From the NCBI RefSeq assembly GCF_910591885.1, contig NC_063271.1, forward strand, positions 7,743,001-7,807,000: a stretch of 64,000 nt of DNA, given 5' to 3'. Made by a program: the position numbers and the translations under genes. This document shows positions 39,416 through 48,939 of the stretch, piece after piece. The notes below the pieces were generated by a model. It was not told the DNA's origin and ran no database searches. It was given only the letters and a program-made list of their open reading frames with translations. Each line of letters starts with the position of its first letter. Position 1 is the stretch's first letter. This stretch comes from Bombus terrestris (lineage: Eukaryota > Arthropoda > Insecta > Hymenoptera > Apidae).

Positions 39416-42400
39416 GTAAGTAATTTTTAATAAAATTGAGAAACTTACAAAAAGTGAAATCGATCCGTTTGGCTTGTGACAGATTCGTATAAACTGTCAT
39501 TTATTTTTATAAATAAATAAAGCCGAGTCTGTTCCTATTTGAGCCTCTAGAATTTGAAAAATATTAATTTAATCAAGTTAATAGGATGTTAACTTTATGC
39601 TATAAATTCTCTTCCGGTCGATTTCGTTCGTTAAATCTATCTCACTGGAAAAATTGAAAGACCATCATAGTTCGACTCTCTTCTTTTGAAATACGAGTTA
39701 CCAAAGTTTAACTATATTTATAGAAATAACCGAGCTTGTTTCGCATTCGACTGTGAAACAATCGATTCAACAAACGCAACTGTGACGACGGACGCAGACA
39801 TATGACGCCGCAAATCAACCCAGTTGAGGGAACCCGAATAAAAATCTCCGTCGAGATAACGCCTACCTGAAAAATTCGATTCGTTATCACAGATTCGGTA
39901 AACAGAAATCAGTGAAAAAGATCCGATCCCTGTGAACGGGTGCAGAGAAACTTCGAGTTGAAAATCTCGGTTTGTAACAAATTATCTGCCTTAGTACGGC
40001 AACGAGTTGTTTCCACGCCGAAGAATATCGCGTACAATTCCACAAGCAGTCGGCAAAATGTGACAGATTTATCCGCGATCACGATAAATCTTCGTGACGG
40101 CTAGTTAGAAGGAGAACTAACTGGATGGCTGTTCGAACAGATATTCTACCTTTTATCGATGAGAACGGATATATCTATTCCTGTTAATCATTTGTTCACT
40201 GGACTGGCCGAATATATCCGTACTTTCTAATATTTAAAAATATTTATTTATTTTATATCGAAATATTTCAAAATATTTCCTCTATACTTGAAAATAATAC
40301 TTCTAACCGAACGAATTGCTTGCAAAAATTCTTTTCCCACTTAAGGATTTCGAAAATTCTATATCTGTGTCTATCAATTAAAAACCTATTTTACCTATTT
40401 AACACGATGAGAAACACCGTACTATATTTTATATAATATTCGTATACTCCACGAACTCTACAAATCAATTTTTACATCTTCAAACATCGCATAAATCCAT
40501 AGAAATCCACAGTCTACCGATCGAGATACTCAGGCATTCTACTCATCCTATTCCGTTACATCGGATGTGCAGATGATAATTTTACTATCACGCATTGTCG
40601 GAATTTTCAAAATTGTCCTTTCGTGTAACATTCTAAATATTGTATTACACGAGCCGAGTTAACAGATCTCCTGAAACCATAACATAATCCTCCCACATTA
40701 AAGTCGACCATGTTAGTCACTTGTATTGAAAAAAGCAAACTGTTAAGTCCTTAATCGGCGTGTAACGATGTTTGCGTGTCCATTAGAAATTATGAAGCCA
40801 CCGGATACATCGTGGGCGAATGGTTAACGCCACGAAGCATAATTCAACCGGCTCTCTCGCCCCTTATGGATGTGTTGGGGAGGTGTTGGTACAGTAAACT
40901 TCCACGAACTCTAATATAGCACGCCGTATTCAGAGAGTCCAGAGTTCGCGGCTATCTTAAATTGAATCTGCCAGCAATGCCAATACGGCTCGTGTCGGGG
41001 CTCTTGGGGTTGACTCTCCTTATTTCGTGCTTGGTGCTATCATTTTCTCTCGTCAGGCGTTATCCCCAGCTCCAAGAACAGCCGAGAATACCGATGTGCC
41101 CCTCGCGCTTAATCGATTCCGCTGTAATTACGCCCTGCTAACGAACGCTCGTTAATTATCATTCGTTGATATTCGTTTTCTCGGCTTTTCACGTAAATTG
41201 TGCAAGGACACGCTCCGATGCACTGGTGATTCGTTGATTTCGTTTATCGCGATCGTGTCTTGGTTACATGATTGATTATGCTAGTCCAGATTCGTGTCAA
41301 TCCTAGTTATCGATGATTAGCGATGTAAGACAGACAAGTGATGAGAAGATCTATACGTATAGCGACATGTTTGGTTCACTTCGTGAGTTTATTTCGCTAA
41401 CAAGCTATTGAGAGGTGGATCACAAAATTATTCACTGAAAGATTGAATCTGCGAAGAAAGATTTATACGGAAATTGTGATTGGATGTTAAAAGTAACGTT
41501 GGGTATCGAAGGATGCTTTGGCTGTCAAAGGATTTGGAGATTCCTTAGTTGTATATTACACATTCATTTTGTTTATGGTCAGACTATACCAGAACTTAGT
41601 ATTGTGGAATACCTCATTTTCTATTTAATGAAACATGTTTCGCTTTTAGTTAATAATTACTACGACAGTATTAAAATATTCCACGGACAAATATATAAAA
41701 ATCTTTCATTTGTTACAATAAATATTCATCGAAAATCAATATGATTTAATTATATGAACTATGTAACTGTCCTGCGACAGGTAGAAACAAATGGATTTTA
41801 AGTATAAACCAAAATTGTTAAATAAAATAACGCAAGCAATTAAATTAATGAAGTAAAACTTTAATATAACGCTATATTAAAAAGTAAAACAGAATTGCGC
41901 GGGTGTTAAAATATGTTAAATTTATATATTTAATATATTATAACGGAATAACGATACCTATATGCAAAGAATTACGAAATTGTATGCATACATAATTCAG
42001 TTGTGGAAATTTATAAATTGTTATAAAATATCATGGTAGGTGGGAAAAATAAAAAATCTTATGGAAAAAGTCCAAAAAAATTTGTTATCACTTGTTACAG
42101 ATTAAAATATTGTAAAAATTTTTTCCTCTTTGGGATGGGCGTACAGTCTTGACCACTGGTCAACTTTATGTTTGTCCATTAGAGTACAATTATTCTTGTC
42201 ATAAACTCGCATTTAAAATAGATTAACATAGTTATAACTCGAAACCTAGTACCAGAGAAGCGAAAATATATGTTTACCTTGTAAAAAATATAAAAATGAT
42301 AAAAATAATTATTGTAACAAATTACCAAAGACGCCAATTTACAATACATATTACAAAATTATTTAATTTGATTGCGTTATAATAGAACAATCACTTTTCA

Positions 42401-42575
42401 TGATTTTCATTGGTCGCGTACGTTAAAGAAAACCAATCATCCGGAACGTCACCGGATGTTATATAAGAAACATCCGACTCGCGCGCGAGCTCATTTTCGC
42501 TGTAACTCTCGTGGGGTGAACATCAACAACTTTCAAGAACTTTTGTTGACATATTGGTAATTTAGTTTTTATATT

Positions 42576-43445
42576 ATTACAATTAAGCTATTATTATAAC
42601 GTTTAAACTATTAATCTATAGCATTTAAGCTAATAAGTTATAACATTTTAACTAATAATTTATTAAATTTAAATTAATACTTTATAACATTTAAGCTATT
42701 ATTATAACAATTAAACTATTAATTTATAGCACTTAAGCTAATAAGTTATAACGTTTTAATTAATAATTTATTAAATTTAAATTAATACTTTATAACATTT
42801 AAGCTATTATTATAACAATTAAACTATTAATTTATAGCATTTAAGCTAATAAGTTATAACATTTTAACTAATAATTTATTAAATTTAAATTAATACTTTA
42901 TAACATTTAAGCTATTATTATAACATTTAAACTATTAATTTAGAGCATTTATGCTATTAATTTATAGCACTTAAGCTAATAAGTTATAACGTTTTAATTA
43001 GTAATTTATTAAATTTAAATTAATACTTTATAACATTTAAGCTATTATTATAACAATTAAACTATTAATTTATAGCACTTAAGCTAATAAGTTATAACGT
43101 TTTAATTAATAATTTATTAAATTTAAATTAATACTTTATAACACTTAAGCTATTATTATAACAATTAAACTATTAATTTATAGCACTTAAGCTAATAAGT
43201 TATAACGTTTTAATTAATAATTTATTAAATTTAAATTAATACTTTATAACATTTAAGCTATTATTATAACAATTAAACTATTAATTTATAGCACTTAAGC
43301 TAATAAGTTATAACATTTTAACTAACAATTTATTAAATTTAAATTAATACTTTATAACATTCAAGCTATTATTATAACATTTAAGCTATTAATTTAGATC
43401 ATTTATACTATTAATATATAACAGTTAAACTATTATTTTAGGAAA
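42576..43445. repeat. AT-rich satellite with 108-bp higher-order units
   Basis: The phrase TTAAGCTATTATTATAAC recurs at 42,583, 42,691, 42,799, 42,907, 43,037, 43,145, 43,253 and (as TCAAGCTA) 43,361. Spacing is 108 bp each time except one of 130 bp. Each 108-bp unit is itself five ~22-bp monomers of the form ATAACATTTAAGCTATTAAT with C, G or A variants, and the 130-bp unit carries one extra monomer. This is a clear two-level (monomer and 5-mer) tandem organisation. It ends about 60 bp before the palindrome that opens the minisatellite region. Confidence 0.95.
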
Positions 43446-43503
43446 TTTAGAATTAATGGACGGGTCTCTTGCGTAGTCACCTCCTCGTGATGAGACCTGG
43501 TAA

Positions 43504-43559
43504 TTGGCATCGTTTTCCAAAATTTAATCAGTTGATTAATCTTTGGAAAGCGATGCCAA
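43504..43559. repeat. Imperfect palindrome preceding minisatellite array A
   Basis: TTGGCATCG (43,504-43,512) pairs with CGATGCCAA (43,551-43,559), and the arms continue with few mismatches to TTAATCA-GT-TGATTAA in the centre. Farther out TGCGTAGT (about 43,474) pairs with ACTACGCA (about 43,566), so the fold may be larger. The centre matches that of the palindrome before array B. Confidence 0.85.
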
Positions 43560-43578
43560 GCTAAGAACTACGCACCAG

Positions 43579-43637
43579 TCCAGTTTGGGTCACCAAAAGC
43601 CGCGAAAAGAATTTTGGATGATCTAGACTGGACTGCA
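43579..43637. repeat. Diverged cassette at the head of array A
   Basis: A 59-bp relative of the array B inverted-repeat cassette: it has TCCAGT...ACTGGA ends and the inner CGCGAAAAGAATTTTGGATG, but several base differences weaken the left arm. It is the only cassette in array A and lies between the palindrome and the first decamer. Confidence 0.85.
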
Positions 43638-44262
43638 CCGTGGGACATCGTTGGACACCGTTGGACACCGTTGGACAACGTTGGACACCGTGAGATACCG
43701 TGGGACACCGTGGGACACCGTGGGACACCGTTGGACAACGTTGGACAACGTTGGACAACGTTGGACACCGTGGGACACCGTTGGACACCGTGGGACACCG
43801 TTGGACACCGTGGGACACCGTTGGACACCGTGGGACACCGTGGGACACCGCTGGACAACGTTGGACACCGTTGGACAACGTTGGACACCGTGGGACATCG
43901 TGGGACACCGTGGGACACCGTGGGACACCGTGGGACACCGTGGGACACCGTGGGACACCGTGGGACACCGCTGGACAACGTTGGACACCGTTGGACAACG
44001 TTGGACACCGTGGGACACCGTGGGACACCGTGGGACACCGCTGGACAACGTTGGACAACGTTGGACACCGTGGGACACCGTGGGACACCGTGGGACACCG
44101 TGGGACACCGTGGGACACCGTGGGACACCGTGGGACACCGTGGGACACCGTGGGACACCGTGGGACACCGTGGGACACCGTGGGACACTGTGGGACACCG
44201 TGGGACACCGTGGGACACCGTGGGACACCGTGGGACACCGTGGGACACCGTGGGACACCATC
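43638..44262. repeat. Minisatellite array A: about 62 copies of a 10-bp unit
   Basis: The array is made of TGGGACACCG and TTGGACACCG decamers with scattered TTGGACAACG and GACATCG variants, in strict 10-bp register. The 3' half is almost pure TGGGACACCG. No cassette interrupts it. All three frames on each strand lack stops for most of its length, because 10 bp shifts the frame each unit and no frame contains a stop. The peptides (10-residue period, such as HRGTPWDTVG) are therefore no evidence of coding. Confidence 0.97.
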
Positions 44263-45236
44263 GGATATGTCTTGACTATGTCGAATCGATTCCGAGCTCA
44301 TTCTGTACAATGATACTTATCTGACTTGGAACGAGATATAAAAATCTATTCTTCTTTTCCACTGAATCTTGCGGTTATTTTGTGCACAGGAGTGCATTGC
44401 GTGAATCCGTTGATATTTTTGAAAGATCCCGATGTATGAAATCATTCTCTTATTTCAAACGAATTTTTAAGGAATTATCTTATTGTTTTAAATTGAGTTA
44501 TAACGTCATAAACTTTCAACTTAGTAACAGTTAGATTGAAATACCTCGAAACAAGGTTCCGCGCGCATTTGTGCAGTATTCTTTAAGTATATTTAGTGAC
44601 GAACTTTTGAATTCTTGCAAATATCTTCCAATATTTATAACACGCGACTACAGTGTATTAGTGGAATGTACATTTCGTATTCTAATAACGAAAATTCACA
44701 GTATATATTCTAATTGCGAACAGTATAATTCTTGCAAACGATTGCATTCCATTCACGGTATTCGTAAGCATTTGTTACCTATCGAGAAATATCTCATAAT
44801 TTCAATAATTTTTCATATTTGTTTCAATTTCTTAATAATAATAATTTTTAAGTATAAATAAAATAGCAGTATTTTCTAAATAAACGTTCGATAGGGAAAA
44901 GAAGAAAATTGTCGAAAAGACGTTTCGCTTCTTTTTCAAACCCCCCCCCCCCCCCCGCCCCTAAACAGCTTTATTTTCAGGGAATATTTGTGACCGCGCG
45001 CAATGCGGTTGTAGAGTCAGTGTTTGCTACGCGATAGTTTCATTTCAATACTTTAAAATCACGATATTTTCGATTAAATTCGATCGAATAATCACGCGCG
45101 AAAGTAATAAAATTTTATCAATTAAATTTGTACGCGTTATTAGAGTTCTTGTTCGCCGATTATGACTTAAGCGGTCGCGGTAACGTAGTCTTTTATTTTT
45201 CTTTTTTTTTTTTTGAATATTCGTTTTCGGTATTAG
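44263..45236. other. Spacer and putative intron upstream of the exon chain (copy 1)
   Basis: AT-rich sequence with a 96-codon frame (44,571-44,861) that lacks an ATG start and mirrors base composition. A C run lies at 44,941-44,956. TAGAGTCAGTG occurs near 45,012 and again at 45,234 (the acceptor of the first exon), so a second, alternative acceptor may exist there. A pyrimidine-rich tract with a long T run precedes 45,237. Confidence 0.4.
44941..44956. repeat. C homopolymer, 16 bp (copy 1)
   Basis: Sixteen C followed by GCCCC. The matching run in copy 2 has 13 C. It is the only difference seen between the copies. Confidence 0.9.
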
Positions 45237-45285
45237 AGTCAGTGCCTCCCTCAAGAGGATAAGGCCTCTCCAGGAGATCAAAAAT
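45237..45285 (+). CDS. Exon a of an unrecognised four-exon gene (copy 1)
   Basis: The acceptor is strong: a T run, then TTTTCGGTATTAG, then the exon. The donor AAAAT|GTAAGT is also strong. The 49-nt exon is open only as 16 codons plus one nucleotide (phase 0 to 1), from Ser-Gln-Cys-Leu-Pro through Glu-Asp-Lys to Asp-Gln-Lys. A stop lies directly upstream in frame, so an earlier exon is needed to supply a start codon; none was found between array A and here. Together with exons b to d it forms a chain with matching phases. Function is unknown. Confidence 0.42.
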
Positions 45286-45647
45286 GTAAGTAGTTTTATG
45301 TATTGTATTTCAATTTGTTCTATTTATTACATTTTGTTTGAAATATTGTTAATTATAAAATAAAAACGATTGATAATTTAGAAAGTTGTAAATGTCCTTT
45401 TTAATTGAAAAGTCTTAAAGTCTTAACATTAAAGTACAATAAAACTGTCTGATATGTATCAAAAATCACTAAATGTTTTATTCTCAAACTTTTATATTAG
45501 AGTTTCAGTTTTTACTCTTAACAAAGTTTATTAGAATTTCAATCTTTATTATTACTAAAGTTACTGAAGTTAATAAACCGTCATTTCTCATTATCTCCAA
45601 CCTTTTAAATAACCAGCAATCACTCATCATGTTTTGTTCTGTAACAG

Positions 45648-45774
45648 ATTTTTCGCAACCTTCATTTCCACCACTGGAACTTACACGGTTCCTGCCTGAT
45701 GTTAGTCTACCTGATGATATTCCCTGGGATGGCGCAGCATCCATGGTACGTCCTCTATTTCTCCGCTTCGAACG
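45648..45774 (+). CDS. Exon b of the unrecognised gene (copy 1)
   Basis: The acceptor TTTTGTTCTGTAACAG and donor AACG|GTGAGT bound 127 nt, open in the phase left by exon a (phase 1 in, 2 out). The peptide is proline- and aspartate-bearing (QPSFPPLELTRFLPD, then LPDDIPWDGAASM) and looks like ordinary coding sequence rather than translated AT-rich DNA. A second, weaker donor (ATG|GTACGT at 45,745) would shorten it. An antisense frame of 169 codons (45,505-46,014) overlaps, but it has no splice or domain support and I treat it as a shadow. Confidence 0.5.
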
Positions 45775-46678
45775 GTGAGTCGCATGCATTTTTGTTCCTC
45801 CGGTCACCCAATCATGTCGTAGGATGAAAGGTCCGAATCGGCATGGGTGACTGGTTGTATTACGTAGAATTTTTTGCGAGCATAGTGACCGCGGGTATTT
45901 TTTATACCCGTGAGTAGTAACAGCCTTTTTAAAATTTATTAGTTTAGGATAGGTCTTCTTGCACATCGCGATTATAATAATTAGTTTTTTAATAGTTAGG
46001 CTTAACATATACACTTGAGAATATATTCGTGTTATTCATAAATATGCATGTTAATATTCCGTATGAATATTTGCAAGTGGCAAATATCTACACGAATATA
46101 CCTATATGACATAAATATATTTGATTTTAAGCAATGAATTGATCGTGACAATATTAAGTCACGTTAATTTATTCATTCACGTATATTAATTCACGTATCT
46201 TAATTCACGTATAATTCACGTTAGTTTCACTTCGGCTAGAATTTAAAATATGAGTAAAAATTCATTTCTCCCGTACAAGAATGTGTGAAATTTTACGTGC
46301 AAGAAGACACTTCGCGACAGGTAGATTTTTTAATCAAAGCAATAATTTTGAACACAGCTTCTGCATTTTCGAGTATGTGCTTTGATAAAGAGATCGCCTG
46401 AGATTATTTCTTTCTTAGTAATATATTTAGAGTCAATTATTCCATTTGATCGAGTCTCAGTCTTTTTCAATTAACGCTATCTTTTTTGCAATATTAAAAT
46501 TTTGTTCTGATTTATTAAATTGATAAAGTAGAGTTACTTAGTTACTATTAAATTAATAAAATAGATTTAATCAGATACAAAGTAGTAAAATATAAAATCA
46601 AAGAACGTTAGTCCGTTAAATAAAAATTACACAAACTAATCATCTTTTTAGATCAGGATTTTCAGGTTTAACCCTTTC

Positions 46679-46747
46679 CGTGCCCATTGTCAGGATCTCA
46701 TTCACGTGCCCAGGTGCTACTTGAATGGGAGAAAGACATTGGGCACG
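46679..46747. ncRNA. Precursor-microRNA-like hairpin (copy 1)
   Basis: CGTGCCCATTGTC (46,679-46,691) pairs with GACATTGGGCACG (46,735-46,747) at 12 of 13 positions. After a small internal loop, TCTC-ATTCA pairs with TGAAT-gg-GAGA, leaving a loop of about 17 nt: a 69-nt imperfect stem-loop inside the intron between exons b and c. Length and shape fit a microRNA precursor, but I recognise no known microRNA. The preceding TTAACCCTTTCCGTGCCC resembles the TTAA-CCC start of piggyBac-like elements, so a fold-back transposon remnant is the main alternative. Confidence 0.35.
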
Positions 46748-47060
46748 ATGGTCTAGAATTAAGTAATGTAATAATTTCTCAGCGACTGACGATGTGTTAG
46801 TGTATCGTGCACGACGTATTTTCCACATTATGTGTGTGTGTTGTTAGGCCGTGGAATTGCGTCGCTTTTTCTCATTCGTTAAAACTTCAAATATTAAAAA
46901 TGTCGAGACATATATCGATTCAATTTACGTCTCGATACAATCACAATTTGTGATAATATCATCCACGCGATTAAGTGTAACCACGCTTTTTATATTGCCA
47001 TAAATTACAATTATAATTCCAAGTTTACTTACATTTATTTTAACGATATCATTTCCTCAG

Positions 47061-47122
47061 ACGTGTTTTATCACGTCTTACGCAATGGTCACTAGCCTTC
47101 GTCAGTCGATTTCAGGAAAAAG
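47061..47122 (+). CDS. Exon c of the unrecognised gene (copy 1)
   Basis: The acceptor ATCATTTCCTCAG and donor AAAAAG|GTAAGT bound 62 nt. In the phase left by exon b the exon is open and reads Arg-Val-Leu-Ser-Arg-Leu-Thr-Gln-Trp-Ser-Leu-Ala-Phe-Val-Ser-Arg-Phe-Gln-Glu-Lys, a mix of basic and hydrophobic residues that could form an amphipathic helix. It leaves phase 1. Another frame is also open, so the frame call rests on phase agreement with exons b and d. Confidence 0.48.
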
Positions 47123-47684
47123 GTAAGTACCTTAGAGTGTGCATGTTGTATTAAGCTCGGGTGTCGGAGGCGTCCCGGGACGTCCTCTCTAGTGTAGGAC
47201 CTTTGCGCCCGGGTGGTATGTGTGAGAACCGTGGAGTGAGTGTGTTGGTGTGCATGTTTTGCCATTTTTTAAATATAGCGTTAGGTAGGATAGGTAGTAT
47301 ACTTTCTGGTATGTCTGTTAATTATAAGTAGGTAGGGCCGGGCAGGTTGGCACAGTCTCTAGTCGGGTAGGCGCGTTTTCGTGTGACCAACCTGTTTCTG
47401 GAAATCTAATTTGAAAAATCGACGGTGAAACTGGCACGAGTAGAGCATGCACTCGTCTCTGGTTTTGCCTTTCGATTTTTCGAATTTCGCGGTCGCGGTC
47501 GCGAATGGTCTCGAAACGAACGTTTATTGCTCGAGCACGCACATGCGAGTGAGCAACGATCACTGTTGTGATCGTTGGTCAGTCCATATGCACTTCCATC
47601 AGCTTCCGCGGTTTATATTTTTATTTTATAAGTTTTTTTTTTTGTTTGCGATTTAGAAGTCTCGAGCTTAGATTTAAGTTTCAG

Positions 47685-47950
47685 CGGGCATTGCGCCCGA
47701 AGAAAGAAGAGGCTATATGCTGAAGAGGCCCGGCAAACTGCCACTCAAGAGGGCAACTACTAATGGCTCCGCATCCTCTGGGTCATCCAGAGCATGGGAA
47801 GTCATTATTGTTACTACTTTGTCACTATGCTCGATTTTAGTATTAGTAGTAATAGTAGTAGTAGTAGTAGTAGTAGTAGTCTTTGTTTTTTTGGCCGATG
47901 TATATATCGGTCCATCGTCCCATTGGGCAAATCGCGATTTTTCTTATTAG
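47685..47950 (+). CDS. Terminal exon d: C-terminal hydrophobic segment with poly-Val (copy 1)
   Basis: After the acceptor GATTTAAGTTTCAG the exon continues the phase of exon c for 88 codons to a stop at 47,948-47,950, giving 167 residues for exons a-d together. It has a basic patch (KRPGKLPLKR, about residues 93-102), then a Ser/Gly-rich linker, then about 30 hydrophobic residues (about 119-150) that would cross a membrane, and a short tail ending HWANRDFSY. Basic residues before the segment suggest an inside N-terminus. Nine consecutive valines come from the TAG/GTA microsatellite, so length variation is likely. No family is recognised. The exon could be non-coding, and the microsatellite may give a false hydrophobic stretch. 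Confidence 0.42.
47837..47880. repeat. (TAG)n microsatellite
   Basis: About twelve TAG/TAA units. Read as GTA in the frame of exon d they encode the poly-valine run. Confidence 0.9.
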
Positions 47951-48670
47951 TGTTTCGACAAGTTAATTACGGGTTGTATTAGAGTTACGAAATAATATTG
48001 CTATTTTTCATTAGTGTGGCGAGAGAATGATTACGGTTTGAATTAGAGTTACGGTTGAATTAGAATTAGATAAAATGATAATCGCGTTTGTTTTAGAGTT
48101 GCGAATTACGATATCGCGATTGTTTTTTTGCAATTTTTAGAATTTTTTCTGTTTTTCTGTTTAAGTTGCAATACTAGGATATTTAAAGTAGCTTTTTCAA
48201 ATAGTAAATAGTAATTTTCATTAAATTCACTTTAAGAATTAGCGTTGCGACATTGTTCCATCGCGAGTTCTACTTATTTTTCCTATTAGCGTTGCGATAA
48301 TGAATGCTCGCGTTTTGTTAAGTAGAGTTGCGTTCACAAACTGCCCAAACCCTCCGACTGCATTTGTCGGACACTGCTCCTGGATCACATGTACAGCCTA
48401 AAGAGCTGTACAGGTGTGATCGTTCATCCGCAACCTCCTAAATGGTTGCACTGCGATCTCTCGCTATTAGTGTTGCGTATTGCTTAAATACGAGTGCGTA
48501 GATTTATACTTATTAGCGTTGCGTATTAGATATCGGGAATTTTCAGATTTTTCTTTCTTTTTCTTTTTAATAGTAGATTAATTGATATTGCAGATATAAC
48601 GAAGCACTCGTCGCGTTTGATTTTGAGAATTTTCTGCTTCATAAATATTAGTAGTAAATTAGCGTTGCGA
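47947..48670. repeat. Dispersed 12-bp motif TTAGnGTTGCGA, eleven copies
   Basis: Copies or close variants start at 47,947, 47,979, 48,011, 48,043, 48,093, 48,239, 48,286, 48,322, 48,467, 48,513 and 48,659. The first four are exactly 32 bp apart. Later gaps of 145-146 bp occur three times and 46-47 bp twice, so part of the region may be a decayed repeat of about 228 bp. The motif lies just after the stop codon of exon d, in what could be its 3' UTR. Confidence 0.75.
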
Positions 48671-48760
48671 AACAAGAATATTCAGTTCCACTCTCGACGT
48701 GTTGATCGGGTTTATATAGAGTGGAAGACGATTGAATTTTAGTAGCCCTTCTGGCTACTG

Positions 48761-48884
48761 CTTTGTTTCTTTTTCAGCGCCCCTTATTACTACGTTAATT
48801 ACTGAAAATACTGCTATAAGACATATTCCTTTGTCAGCGTTAACGTTACCATGACTGCTAAAATACAGAACTTTATTACGAATG

Positions 48885-48939
<55 letters not shown>

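Larger units (their letters stand above)
37108..42575. other. AT-rich non-coding stretch
   Basis: Mostly AT-rich DNA without a supported gene, apart from a tiny exon candidate (39,379-39,415). At 37,720-37,880 the phrase TTATTCGAACTTC and variants recur. A slightly GC-richer patch at 40,780-41,160 has no open frame of note. On the minus strand TTTTTCAG|GTAGGC near 39,866 precedes about 50 open codons, which I could not develop into a gene. Confidence 0.4.
44262..47736. repeat. Duplicated segment, copy 1
   Basis: The sequence after array A matches that after array B with an offset of 16,267 bp before the C run and 16,264 bp after it. In every stretch compared, and in all open frames, the copies are identical; the only difference found is 16 versus 13 C in the C run. 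Copy 2 is cut by the window end, so the duplication may be longer. The near identity means either a very recent duplication or an assembly duplicate. Confidence 0.93.
47430..48760. other. Cluster of short perfect hairpins
   Basis: Stem-loops with short loops lie at 47,436-47,456, 47,486-47,505, 47,554-47,577 (10-bp stem, TGTT loop), 47,685-47,699, 47,776-47,792, 47,893-47,912, 48,354-48,370, 48,383-48,421 (14 pairs with one internal loop), 48,430-48,449, 48,686-48,726 (9-bp stem) and 48,741-48,759 (7-bp stem). The cluster crosses the intron, exon d and the DNA after its stop. It may mark a structured RNA or many short inverted repeats; both strands fold equally well, so the strand is open. 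Confidence 0.4.

Noticed and set aside
39700..39890. Minus-strand acceptor TTTTTCAG|GTAGGC followed by about 50 open codons
   Set aside because: The pyrimidine tract is short, there is no partner exon, and the frame could be chance.
43561..44324. Six overlapping frames of about 190-250 codons in array A
   Set aside because: Same cause as above: a stop-free 10-bp repeat read in every frame on both strands.
44571..44861. Frame of 96 codons with several cysteines, with a GTAAGC donor-like site inside
   Set aside because: It begins with GTG, not ATG, is very AT-rich, and the phase at the donor (1) does not fit exon a (0).
45505..46014. Minus-strand frame of 169 codons, repeated at 61,769-62,278
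   Set aside because: It is antisense to exon b, has no domain, and its ends are AT-rich. The plus-strand exon has splice sites and phase agreement, so this frame is taken as its shadow.
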